From: Isoetes taiwanensis
Taxonomy: Eukaryota > Streptophyta > Lycopodiopsida > Isoetales > Isoetaceae
Assembly (NCBI GenBank): GCA_021234155.1
Contig: JAJEKV010000021.1
Span: 13,515,760 to 13,579,759, forward strand
Direction of reading: 5' to 3'
Length of the DNA stretch: 64,000 nt
Positions 22,500-34,258 of the stretch are shown here, in pieces. Each line of letters begins with the position of its first letter. Position 1 is the stretch's first letter. Position numbers and translations under genes: made by a program. Below the pieces are notes generated by a model, which saw only the letters and a program-made list of their open reading frames with translations, was not told the origin of the DNA and did no database searches.

Positions 22500-22970
22500 T
22501 CTCAACAATAGGGAAAGTCAAAGCCAAATCCTTCATAGTATTGATAGACACGAGGAGCACCCATAATTTTGCTTCGCAAAGGATGGTAGAGTTGTTGAAG
22601 CTAAAGCCTTTGAAGTCCAAGCCCAGGCTTGTTGTATTGGCAAGTGGAGCAATCCAACACAGCAAGAAAAAGGATCAACTTTGATATAAACTTGCCATGT
22701 ATCAACATTGGAATGGGAGCAGAGGTCATGAATATCGACAAATATGACTTGATCATACGCATGGAACACCTTGGCTCGGCTAGAGCTGTGATTGATTGCG
22801 GGAAGCGAAAAGTGACCTTAACAGCGCCAGGTGGGAAGCTCATTGAGCTAACAGGTAAAGAAGTCACCCCAATTATGCAATGCATGTCTAATACGAAATT
22901 ACTTAAGTGCATAAAGAAGGAGCAAGTGGCCCATGTCTTTAAGTTCAAAGTTGAAGAGCCAGTAACCTAG
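22500..22970 (+). pseudogene. Aspartic protease region of pol
   Basis: In frame 2 around 22540 the text reads VLIDTRSTHNFAS, the retroviral-type protease motif (usually DTG or DSG followed by ATHNF) with the Gly changed to Arg. After a stop the reading continues in the 22629-22970 ORF with NIGMGAEVMNIDKYDLIIRM, the linker toward RT. Stops and a frame change show it is not functional. Confidence 0.7.
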
Positions 22971-22999
22971 GAAGACAAGGAGGACAAAGCATTGGCAAG

Positions 23000-23930
23000 T
23001 TGCCGAAGCACATAGCCAAGCTAGTGAAGGAATTCCATGATCTGTTTCCAGATGATATCAAGCAACTTCCTCCATACGGGGAAGTCGAGTATGAAATAGC
23101 ACTTGAACTAGGGACTAAGCCTACAAGTAAGGCACCTTACAGAATGACACCTCAGGAGTTGACATAATTGAAGAAGCAATTGCAGGAGTTGCTAGACCTA
23201 GGGTTTATAAGACCTAATGTCTCCCTGTTCGGGGCGCCGATCCTATTTGTCAAGAAGAAAGATAGAAGTCTGAGAATGTGCATTGACTATCGTCAATTGA
23301 ACAAGCACACCATCAAGAACAAATACGCGTTGCCCTGATCAGACGATTTGATGGATCAGTTGCAAGGTGCAAATGTTTTCTTCAAGATAGACTTGAGGTT
23401 AGGCTATCATCAGATTAGGATCAAGGAAGAAGACATTCATAAGATTGCATTCAGAACAAGATATGGCCACTATGAGTTCACAGTGATACCATTCGGATTA
23501 TCCAATGCCCCAGCAACATTTATGAAGCTCATGAACGATATTTTTTGTGAGTTTCTAGATAGGTTCATCATAGTTTTCTTTCATGACATTTTGGTGTACA
23601 GCAAATCCTTGGAGGAGCATGCCCAACACTTGAGGAAGGTACTTGAAAAGTTGAGGCATCAACTTTATGCGAAGTTCACCAAGTGTCACTTCGCCACCAA
23701 AATAGTTGAGTAATTGGGGCACGTAATTTCAGCAGAAGGGATCTCCACCGGCCCTGCAAAGATTGAAGCGGTATTTGATTGGCCAGCACCAAAGAACATC
23801 CATGAAGTGATAAGCTTCCTCGGCTTAGCGGGTTATTATAGAAAGTTCGTCAAGAACTTTGCCAAGATAGCTATACTGCTAACGAACCTCATCAAAGCAG
23901 AGAAGATAAAAGATTGGACGAGTCATTGAT
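23000..23930 (+). pseudogene. Reverse transcriptase, disabled
   Basis: Recognisable RT blocks: [116 protein letters not shown] and [15 protein letters not shown]. The catalytic F-I-D-D is F-F-H-D, so one metal-binding Asp is lost. In-frame stops lie near 23165, 23337, 23711 and 23927. Confidence 0.92.
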
Positions 23931-24370
23931 AAAAGAAGGCCCAAGCAACATTTGAGACGTTCAAGGAAGCCTTAATGATGACCCCAATTTTGACATTGTC
24001 AGATCCAGAGAAGGATAAGTTGGTTGCAACTGATGCTAGCAAGATTGCAACATGAGCGGTCATGATGGAAGAGAGGGTTATAATGTATGATTCAAGGAAA
24101 ATAAACGACGCCGAAATGTGCTACCCAATCCATGACCAGGAGTTGCTAGCAGTAGTGAGAGCATTGAGAATATGAAGACACTATCTACTAGGAAGGAAGT
24201 CCCAATTAGATATGGATCATCAGATTCTACAGTACATCTTCACGCAACCACATCTCAACTTGAGATAAAGGAGATGGATGGAGTTCTTGGAGGAGTACGA
24301 TTTTGACATCGTGTACAAGCCAGGCAAGCTCAATGTGGTTGCGGACGCGCTCTCAAGACACCCTTTGATG
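23931..24370 (+). pseudogene. RNase H region
   Basis: Blocks LVATDASKIAT, YPIHDQELLAVVRAL, DMDHQILQYI and DFDIVYKPGKLNVVADALSR follow the chromovirus RNase H pattern, including the usual (T)DH.SL.Y and DALSR. It carries stops at about 24053, 24174 and 24263. Confidence 0.88.
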
Positions 24371-25640
24371 ACAAGAGTCCAGTGCAATGCCATATCAACA
24401 CTCACCAATGAGTTTTGCAAGAACATAGAAGAAACGTTGCCAACAGACCGAGACTTTAAGGAAGCATGGGCAAGCCTTTCTAAGGAGGCAAGAACAAACA
24501 AAGAAAGGGAGACCTTCAAGCATTTTAAGAAGGAAGGTAACCTATTGTACCATAAAAATAAATTATGCGTATCAGAGTCATCCCGGGTTAGGAAGTTGAT
24601 ACTCCATGACACACACAATAGCCCAATAGCAGGCCATGCAGGTTTCATGAAAACTTACTTCAAGATAAAAAGTAGCTATTACTGGCCTGGCATGAAGAAG
24701 CAGATAGCCAGGTACATTCGAGAATGTCAGCTATGTCAGCAGACCAAGACATAACAGCTTCGAATTCGAGAAGCGCTAGAGCCATTGCCAGTGACAAATG
24801 CCAAATGGGAGGTAATTAGCATGGACTTCATAACAGGGCTCCCAAGAACCATAACGGGCAAGGATGCCTTAATGGTAGTAGTCGACAAGTTGTCAAAAAT
24901 GACGCATTTTTTGTCATGCAGGACCACGGATATGGCATTGGATACTGCCATGTTGTTCACAATGGAGATCTTTCGACTCCATGGAATGCCAAGAGAGAGA
25001 ATCTCTTAATGGGATTCGAAGTTCATGAGTGCATTTTGGCAAGACCTCTTCAACACCATTCAGACGAAGCTATCAATGAGCATGGTATATCATCCTTAGA
25101 CAGATGGGCAGACAGAGTGTACGAATTAGAAAAATAAAGACGTGTTGAGAAACTATGTATGGAACAAGCAATCAAAGTAGGACGACTACATCCATTGGTG
25201 GAGTTTGCCTACAATAGCACCAAGAAGGAGTCATCTCAAATGTCACCGTTAATGTTCAACTACGGCTATCAATGCTTGACCCCAAACACTTGGCACAATC
25301 CCGTGTCCAAGGTAGAAGTATCCCAGCAGATGCTAGCTGACATGCAATAATTGGTGGAGGAAGTGCGAGGATATCTTCTAGCAGCAAGAAGCTGGCAGAA
25401 GAGCATAGCGGGTAAGCATAGAACAGTACGGGAGTTCCAAGTAGGGGACAAAGTTTAAGTGAAGATCAAGGTCAAACAAGCGAAGCTCCGCATCAGCAAT
25501 TGCAAGAAAGTTGCTCCAAGGTGGGCTGGACCATTCAGGATAATTAAAAGAGTAGGTAACCAATCCTACAAGTTGGACTTCCCAGTGCACTTAGAGATCC
25601 ATAGAGTTTTCCACGTAAGTCTCCTAAAGAATGATCAACT
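24371..25640 (+). pseudogene. Integrase (zinc-binding end, catalytic core, C-terminal fold)
   Basis: The HHCC end reads HDTHNSPIAGHAG...CQLCQQ. The core starts WEVISMDFITGLP with the first catalytic Asp. Where S-D-R-.-.-K-F is expected the frame gives S-stop-W-D-S-K-F, so the second Asp is lost. VYHP.TDGQTE keeps the Glu. The C-terminal part is KKVAPRWAGPFRIIKRVGN and HRVFHVSLLK. In the intact family this joins DNA ends into the target. Confidence 0.9.
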
Positions 25641-25791
25641 CGAGATTGTCCCGAAAGTTCTTCTTGACACATCCTATAAGACAAGAAGATCTCGATTTCT
25701 CCAATACCTAGTGAAATGGACGCATTTACCTATGGAAGACGCTAGTGGGTACTATAATCAGATCTGGAGAAGCAGTACCCCCAATTTATAG
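25641..25791 (+). pseudogene. Chromodomain at the integrase C-terminus
   Basis: RRSRFLQYLVKWTHLPMEDA fits the chromodomain core (YLVKW.G.P.EEATWE), although the usual W near its end is not kept. In chromoviruses it steers integration toward modified histones. The frame ends at TAG after TPNL. Confidence 0.85.
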
Positions 25792-26568
25792 AGCAATGCA
25801 AAGATAAACTCATCACCAAAGTAGTCGACGTCGAACCGATAAGTGAATAGAAGGTAGATTAAGAAGACTACTTCCGACAACATGGAAGTAGCCAAAATTG
25901 AGAGATAAGAGGTCATATAGGATCATGTATTGATAGGAAAGCACCTCTAGTCTGCCTACTACGAGGAGGATGCTATCATCCATGCCAAGGGCGATTTGAA
26001 AGGTGTAGGCATTAGACATCATTCTAGGCATTATAGGGCGATGTGTCCATGGCCACGATGGAAGAAGCATCCTCTTTCTACGCCGAGAGATTAGTCTTGC
26101 ATTCATGTAGTTAAATTAATTGTAATTAAATGGATGGTTCCCTAATAACCAACTTTATAATAAATAAATGTGTACTAACGTAGTGTTGGACCTACAGGCC
26201 AATAGAAGCATCTAGACGGCAAGAGGGTCGCACTGCAAAGACTTGGAACACATATTTTGTCATAATGTGTTGCAAAGAGACAAAATGGACCTTTAAATTA
26301 TAAAATTTTGAAAACTTTGTGAATATTAAGTGTGAAAATTTATAAAAGTTTTGTGGATGTTAGGTGTTAATTTTAAGTAAGGGTTGAGAAATTACCTTAC
26401 TATAACAAGTTATGGAATAAGGGATGTGATCATAATAATTAACTTAAATATTACCTCGAGATAATTATTAAAAATTGCATGCATAGAATGTGTTGCAGGG
26501 ATCATGCAGGTGTCCAAGGTGGGGAGACTCGTGATGCTACGGATAGCATCAATTCAAGGTGGGGAGAT
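25792..26568 (+). other. Element 3' internal non-coding region and polypurine tract
   Basis: No reading frame is kept. It resembles 55.4-55.7 kb and 46.7-46.9 kb read in inverse (for example ggtgtaggcattag, catgaatg in the partners). The tract aaggtggggaga occurs at about 26517 and again immediately before the LTR (26555-26567); the latter is the likely plus-strand primer. The same duplicated tract is present next to the LTR at 54762. Confidence 0.7.
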
Positions 26569-28117
26569 TGTGATGTTCCAGCATAATATATGGTATAAAT
26601 ACGTATATTATACTGCCATGTCACTCGTACATGTTGCCTTGACGACATGTACTTGGAAACCGCAAAAGGTTACACTCTAGGGGGCAACTCCTTATATTGC
26701 CAATGTCTATAAACATGTGCATTTAACCCCCTTGCCACATGGCAAAACCCCACATGCCCTTTTAGCCCTAACCCTAAAAGGTTCATGTAAAAGAAACCAA
26801 AGGGAAACCTTAAACCTTTTCCCTTTTCAAATTCCAGCTTCCTTGAGCCATTTCGGCCAAGTGCTAGCACTATTCCGCATTGCCACGTGCCGCCAAGCCG
26901 GTCTCGCACAACAGATCCCCCAGATTCAGTCGCCTTCAATTCAAGCAGAAGCATGGACTTTTTGAGGAGCTGGAGCAAGCCAAGGTTCAGGTAAATAGCA
27001 ATTCTGTTGTGCAATGTCAACTTCAAGTCTGGCAATGAGCTAGATTAGCATGTTAGTTTAGCCTTAGAGGCTTTATAGATTTTGAGATCACAAGCCCTAA
27101 CAAAGGAACCTAACCATGTATGCTTAGGTAGGTAGATTAGATGTTATTCTATATTTCAGTCTATGGATGATGATTCTCTATTCTATGCGCACTCCTGTGT
27201 ATTGGAAAGGGGGGTAGAGACCCTGAAAGCCTCAGTAGTTGATGTACCTAGATAACCTCACTAATTCCCAATTAATGCGGCCTGTACATAAGAGCTCGTC
27301 TGGCTGTGGGTGGGGCTGTGGGTGGCGGGGCTGTGGGTGGCTGTAGATAAGGAGGACATGTTCCATTATAGATTGATCCCTCTAGTGTGTAATGCCTACC
27401 AGGGATCTTAGCGGGCTAGGCCTGATGGCTTGCCATTGAATGTGGGCAAGGCATGGGCTTGACACCTCTTGGGTGATGCATCACCTTCAATGGGGTCCAA
27501 CTCGTAGACGAGCAGTGGCTCTCTAGCCGCCTGTGATGGGCATGCATGCCACTGGAGGGAGTGATCTCCTCCTGCCTCATTGGGACTGGGGAGATGCAAC
27601 ACAGCAATAGCCCTCTTGGCTATGCACCCAGCAGGCTACGGCCACGTCCCAAGACTTATCAGCCTATTCTACAAAGTATGCACAGGAGGGACGGATGAAG
27701 AGGACTACCCAATAGCTATGCTATGCTAGCCCAATCCAATTGCCATGAATTCCATCTGCAATGACTTCTGGAGACCCAAACCGTCAGTCCATTCCCCTCG
27801 AATCTGAGCCTTGGATAGGATTTCTTCCATGCTAATGTTATTGATGTTCTTACAGATGTGTGTTATGATGAGCCACCCTTTGAGGTGAAACTATGTGTAT
27901 TTGATGTCATGTGCTCATGTTTACTTACGCTTCCGCAGCTAGGATGATCCCGAGGAGAGACAGGATGAATAATACGTCCATTCTTCCCCATCGATCCCCT
28001 ACCAAGCAGCAAGGGGTTGCTGTCAGGTGGACGGCCTCTGTCAGATTGGTTACCAGAGGGATGAACTCCAGCTTCTGATACGATGGGATCATCGTAGACA
28101 GAGTAGGGGACGTCACA
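26569..28117 (+). repeat. Full 3' LTR, 1549 bases
   Basis: Starts TGTGATGTTCC, ends GACGTCACA, so the ends are inverted (TGTGA.G / CGTCACA). It follows a purine tract and is followed by the target copy atatg. A 13-14 base minisatellite (ggggctgtgggtgg) lies at 27301-27345. A tataaata sequence occurs at 26592. Confidence 0.9.
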
Positions 28118-28339
28118 ATATGGGTCCTCGCATCTTATGGTGTCTCATTTTTAGTGTCCTTTTGTCCACCCAAATTAGCACTATTTTTTACTATTATGGG
28201 AAGAGAGAAATTCAAAATTAACGAGAATATCGGGGGGTGGTTGATTCTCCCTTTCTCGAGGGGGAGAGATCTCGTTTCTTTCTTTCCATCCATTTTTTGT
28301 TCAGGCTTCTTGTGATCCAATGACGAAAACAGAAGACGA

Positions 28340-31189
28340 AAATGGCGTTTGCAGAAGCAACGACAAAGAGCAAGCAAGATGAGGCAACAATTGTCAAATG
28401 AAATTTTAGATTAGAGTATTGAGCACTCAAAAAAGCAATTGCAACATGCAACCTCTGTAATCACAAAAACGTTTTTGGATTTGACAGATTCGATGTCTAC
28501 AGACCAAAAGAAAGAAGTATAACATCTAGTGGAGAACAGCAAAGTTATGCAGGTTGCAGTGTCTGATAAGGAAAAGATTGTTCAAAGTGAAATTGTCGGT
28601 AGCATCTAAAAAACCATACAGCATGTAAAGGGAGTGGAGTCCAATGACAAATTAGCAGCAAAAAGAGCAGCATTAGGCATGGCACTTGGGAAGGTCAGGC
28701 ATGGCAGCAAAAGACAAACTACACCAGAGTTTCATCTAACTTCAAGGACGTCAGATCTAGTAGAGGAAAACATCCTAAGCATCCAACACATTACCTTGAT
28801 GTGAGCCAGGTATACTATCTGTAGAAAAGTTCTTTACTAAGTCTTTTTCATGTTTACTAATTACTAATTTTTTTTATAAGTTTTGAAGTATTGATTCTAA
28901 TATGAATTGTGTCTGCTAATGGAATTAATCTGCATGTTCTTGTCGTGCTAGCAAGTTTTAGTGCTATTGATGGTTGATAATGGATCATTTTTTGTTATAG
29001 TGCTAAGATTTCTCATCTTTATAATGTTGGTGCCACTTTTAATAATTGTGTTCATGTTAGTGATTTTGCAAATGACAGTGCTAATATTACCAATTTCGTT
29101 AATGTTGGTGCCACTGTTAGTAATTTTGTCAATGTTAGCACTAAACTTAATCTTTAGTTAGTAAAGCCCACCTACCATTACAGATTAGCAATGCTTTTCA
29201 TCCCAATGTCCTAGCACCGGTTAGTGGTTTGGTTTGCTAAGGGTTATGTTGTAATGCTAATGGAATCAGTAATTAGTTCTAAGTTGCTATTCATTAGCAG
29301 TTGTTTTTCTAGTGGTATTAGCATTAGCATTTATTAAGTATTCTATTCTTATTTTGCAGACATAATTCTTCACTAGTTTCAAGCAAGACAATCCAGATGT
29401 TCAAATTAAGCAAAGAGCTTTCAAGAAATTAAAGCCTTACTTTGTTGTAAAGCTAAGACGATGTCAATACTGAGGGAAGGGGTGAAGAACATGAGGAAAA
29501 AGTCCATGGTGCATGGTGCAGATTGCACCTGTGAGTGCAAGATATGTGACTACAAGGCAAGCCAAGTAGGGTGCAATGCAGCAAGACATGTTTGGCAGTC
29601 TAATAGTGACATGTGGAGAAGCATGGTTTGCCCAAAGCCTGAAGGTGAGGAGTGGCACAATAAAGCATGCTTGTCAGGAACCTGCAGCAAATGTGGTGTG
29701 GACAAAATGGAAAGGTGTCCAAAAGAAGATACAAAGGACAGTACCTCAAAAATCACTTGGGAGAACATAGATTATATTGAAATTGGTAAGGATAAAAATG
29801 GCAAACCCAAAAAAAGAATTGAGCATCAATATTTACAGACTTCACCCAATGTTTTGATGGAAACCTTCAGATCTAAAGCAAAGGAGTTTGTGACACATAA
29901 TTTCAGGTATAAATGGCAGCAAGCCATGTTTAGATAGCCACTGAACAGGTTTGCTGATGATATTATTGTATCAGTGGTTGACTTTGCAGAGAATTACTCT
30001 TTCAAGGAGCAAAATGAAGTCCAGTCCAAGCATTGGTATAATGAGCAGATCGCTATTCTTGTGCACCTCACATATAGAAGGGATCTTGAGACACAAGAAA
30101 TGATCAAGGAAGAATATTTTTATATATCTGATGACAGAAAACATGATTCTTTATTTGTGCAGCATTGCTTTCTCTTACACAATCATTGGATGCAAGAGAA
30201 GGAAATCACTTTGAAGAAGCATTATGTCTTCTTAGATGGTGCAGCCTCACAATTCAAAGGTAAAAAATCATTTTACTTTGATGCTAGATTCAAGTCTCTA
30301 ACAGGTTTAGACATGATGTGGAACTTTTGGTGCTCTGGCCATGGAAAGGGAGAGCATGATGGTGCAGGAGCAGTAATAAAGAGGGCTTTGAGAGCGGCAT
30401 AGTTGAAAGGCATCAAGATGACCAATGCACACGAGGTGGTGGAATGGCTAAAGCAGTACATGTCAACAGCAGCACCCACAACATATAAAAAGAAGATTCA
30501 AACTGTAAGTAGAACTTTTTGGGAGGTTGAAATAGGACAACTGGACAGAAAAAATCAGTGGGAAGCACGTCCTATTGAAGGATCTAGAAATCTTCATTGT
30601 TTCCATGGATGTTCAAATCACATGACACATTTACATGTCAGAAACCCCTCTTTGCTTTTGCACAGATTGTTTAGATTTGAATTGGGAATCTTGCCCCAAT
30701 GCATCATATACTAAGAAGTTTGAACTAGTTGTGGTACAGCCCATCAGAGCTATTATTGAAGAAGAAGTACATGATGAAGGAGAAGACGCATATATTGGCA
30801 ACGTTGACTTATGTAGCATGCAAGTATCTATAGGTGATGTCTTTGCAGTGGTGGCTCCAAATAACAATCACGAGAATGTGAAACTCTACCTTATCCTATG
30901 TACCAAAGCTAAGTACTTGGTGTTAGAAGACTTTGTCGATATGCAAGGGTAGAAGTTTGTGAAAGGGGATGAGGTCATAGAAGGGACATACTATGAGAAG
31001 TTGGTGAATTGTAAATCCAGCTACAAGTTTTGTAGAGGAAATAAAGCAATTGTTTATGCTACTCAAGTTGCAAAGAACAAAGTCATATTGGTTCAAGCAA
31101 AGCACGTTGTTAAGCGAGGAGTGGTTTACACTCTAAGTGCCAAAGAAGAACAAGATATTCTAGAGAGGCTTTTCACGTTGTTGGAATAG
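28340..31189 (+). pseudogene. Decayed gene for an uncharacterised Cys-rich DDE/RNase H-like protein
   Basis: A first exon-like stretch (about 28340-28800) and an AT-rich gap ending ttttgcag at 29359 precede QDNPDVQIKQRAFKKLKPYF (about 29381-29446). The main frame (29461-30634) has clustered Cys (CTCECKICDYKASQVGC; CSKCGVDKMERCP), then VVDFAENYSF, HYVFLDGAASQFKG and CSGHGKGEHDGAGAVIKRAL. Three acidic positions (codons at 29980, 30235 and 30358) are spaced 85 and 41 residues apart, like an RNase H-fold nuclease. After a one-base shift near 30635 come CFCTDCLDLNWESCPN and a C-terminal domain (GDVFAVVAPNN, VIEGTYYEKLV, ILVQAKHVV). TAG at 29935, 30400 and 30950 and the shift disable it. I recall similar unnamed proteins in invertebrates and seed-free plants; function is unknown. 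It could be a transposase or a host gene family. Confidence 0.6.
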
Positions 31190-34100
31190 TGGAAAGAGCA
31201 ATTGTGTAAAGGGTAGTGTATCAGTACTTATGTTTCTGCTTATGACTACTTTTATGAATATAAAGAAGTTTCCAGATTTTGCATTCTCATTTTTGATGCT
31301 TCAGTTCCAGAATTTTGTACTCGAATGTTGATTGAATTCCAAAAATTTATACTTTTTCAATTGCTAGTATTTCATACTATTTTAAATTGTTGGTATATAG
31401 ACAGGGCACTGAGGCCAATTTACAAGGTAAAACATCTAAGTACAAGGTATAACAAAACCAATTTACAAGGTAAAACATGTAAGTACAAGAGAATTAGAAA
31501 AAGGTACAAGGCCATCATCTTCATAAAACAAGGCACTAAGCCCTGGATTACACTCAAAAGCAGTTAGAGAGAGCATTAGCACTTGATTCGAGACACTGCA
31601 AGAGCTTTTTGAAAAAAGATCTTTTTGTGAATCACAGTAACATAGATTGACCTATGATACAATCATTGTTTGGGTCAATCTCTAAATAATGTCCATCCAA
31701 AAGTTCTTACTCAGAGGTGCAGCCTTTTAGTGGAGCAAAGTGAGAAAGGTATTTCTCATCCAATAGAATTTCTATTAAGTGGCAAGGCAAAGGAAAAGAC
31801 TTCAGAATGCAGCGATTATAGCTGTGTGAAAATTGGAATGACAAAAGATGGTAAAGAAAACGGTGTGGTCACTAGCACCAAATGAACAATCATGAAGTAC
31901 CAAATGTAAAGGTATACACACAGCACATCAATGTGTGGAAAATGTGTTATAGACTAACATCTTTTTATAACCATTCTTGCTTACGGGATGTCCTGTGGTA
32001 GGCTCCGTGACCTTCATCTTGTGCTAGATGCAAGCTAGTAAAGAGCTTACAGAAAGAGCTCTTAAGGACTAATGATGAACGCAAGAGGTTCTTTCTACAC
32101 CCCAATAACTGCGGACCGTAGCTCCATTCTCATGGAATTATGGGGACTCAGATTTAAGAACTTTAGGTTCAAATGAGCTAAGTCTACAAGTTATAAATTG
32201 GATCAGAGCTTCGTATGGTTGTTGTTATATGGCTCACATAGTTCCTGCAAAAAATATTCGAATATGTCCTGATCACCCATCAGCACTTGTTTTAATGCTA
32301 CGAGTGAGCCAGGACATGGGCAAGCAAACACTTCTATTGAAAGGAAATGGCTCTTAGAACTGTTTATGCAAGAATACCTTGCTACTTTTAGAAAACACAC
32401 TTCTCAAGTCTACAGACTATCATGAAACATAATGTTAATCATAAATTTGGCCATGAAGCCTACAAAATTCAAATAGCTATATGTATCTAGGTTTTAGAGA
32501 ACTTATTCTATTCATTCCTATGCATTGGTTTCTTGTATGCTTTTGTTATGCCATGTGCATAGTATCCATTGTCACCTTATGTCCTCGTTTACAACTTTCA
32601 AAATGCACACCTCAAATTGCATGGTCCGAAAGACATTGCATTGCAATTCTGGGAAATGGTCTACTAGGACGAGCAAATCATCCTTTATCTACTATATTAA
32701 TAGTTCTCTCAAATGATTGTTTGCTCTTGCTTAAATATTTTTTATTATGTGCTATCGCATAAATTATATGACATTGGCCCTATTTGCTCTTGCTTAATAC
32801 TTTTTTGATATGTGCTATTGCGCCATTGGCTCTATTTCATAGGAAATATACAAGAAAAATGGTCAGTTCTTTCTGTTTTGGCTTCAAATGAATAAAAACA
32901 ATGAGGCCATATGGCTATATGCTCACTAGACATATTTCACGTTGTTATATCTGATTAGTACAAAATAAGGTAAGTCTTGAACCCAATACCAGTTTAATGA
33001 ACATTTAACTCAACCAAAGTGTCTTAATCAAAGCACGCAAACTAAGGATTCATGAAGATACAAGTATACCAAAACACCATACGGAGTTTCATGCAATGTG
33101 CATGCATTTATGCATAGGTTTTTGCATCCCGCCGTATATGTAGCCTCTCGAGAAACTTGAGCAAGATAATTTTGTTAAAAGAAAAATGGAAGAACTACAT
33201 AGTGAAGGTAAGGAGCTTTTTTCCAAATGAAGCAAAGTCCTTACCCTGTGCAATAGAAATGGCAGGCTAAGAATCACAGATGCGGTATCTCGAATCTGCA
33301 ACATGCAACAGGGCATAATTCATAGACATTTCGCATGAGAAAATAGGAGAAGAATGTTTAAACTTAGAGTCCACCAGAACCAAGAGGAGGGTTAAGGACC
33401 ATACCAGAACCAGATCCAGTGGCTAAATAGATTCTCTTGATCTTCGAATAAAACACATGGCTGCTTCGCCTCCAAGATCAAGCCAAACGAAGAAACACGC
33501 TGCCGCTTAATTTTCGATCGATGAAGAAAATACATATTGTCTCTAGTTTTAAGCTCCCAGCAGAAATAATCAGAGAATAAAACAGAATTACATCTATAGA
33601 GGCAAGCACAACTCGGGATAAGCTTATCCAACAGCCCACTCCCGAGAAAACAGAATGTCAAGAACGGCTTTACAACCATCAGACCAGGTTTTCTTAAATT
33701 CCATAACCAGCTTGACCAAATGTTTCCCCTTCTTTAAATTACATTTGAAATAACTGCATAAATGATTTAAATTTGCAATATAACATGCTGATAAATTGTA
33801 AGACTGAAGCCAATTCGATGTAGATTTGTCATAAGAGTCCAGTCAATCTGTTTTATGTGCTAAACATATGATAACACATGGCATATCTCTATTGCCAAAG
33901 TATAGCTCCTGGCAGGGAACATTAACAGTTCTATATTGTACATATGTCATCTTTATACGGAAATGTTCATTCTATGGTGTTCTATGGGTCCTTCCTTACA
34001 GTACCGCATGCATTTCCTCGGCTGATATAACTGAAATTAATGTTTATTGGACACCCATCTCTACCACACAACCAGAATGCTGTATCGCACTGTTCATAAA

Positions 34101-34258
34101 ACATCCAATTCGTAAGCAATGATCTCTAAGCTCCAAGTATGATTGCAGCTACAAGATCTCGCTCTCTTATTTTTTGAACAAAAATTTCATCTTGCTTTTT
34201 CTTGAAACTTGTGAAGTGCTTGTTCTCATTCATCCACCTATATTATACATGTTCCGTA
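31190..34258. other. Interval downstream of GCR1 without a supportable gene
   Basis: ORFs here (for example 32203-32400 and 33392-33679, minus) lack recognisable motifs. It holds dispersed repeat copy 2 (32534-32650). Just 3' of the GCR1 stop on the minus strand there is an aataag sequence near 34170 that could serve poly(A) addition; this is weak. Confidence 0.45.
32534..32650 (+). repeat. Dispersed repeat, copy 2
   Basis: Direct-oriented partner of 20815-20930, sharing tgtatgcttttgttatgcca and aaaatgcacacctcaaattg with about 90 per cent identity by eye. Confidence 0.75.

Larger units (their letters stand above)
22155..28117 (+). mobile_element. Ty3/gypsy chromovirus with 5' internal deletion
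   Basis: LTR-type start TGTGAC (22155) and end GACGTCACA (28117) are flanked by the same five bases, atatg, at 22150-22154 and 28118-28122. Order inside is a CCHC knuckle, protease, RT, RNase H, integrase, chromodomain, then purine tract and 3' LTR: the Ty3/gypsy order with a chromodomain at the integrase end. About 1.4 kb of the 5' LTR plus primer site and most of gag are missing, while the target duplication is intact, so the deletion followed insertion. At least ten stops or frame changes disable it. The LTR resembles those at 38.7, 46.3 and 52.7 kb. Confidence 0.93.

Noticed and set aside
22629-22970. Independent gene of 113 codons
   Set aside because: It is the protease/RT linker of the chromovirus; the same peptide pattern is in element 2 near 50000.
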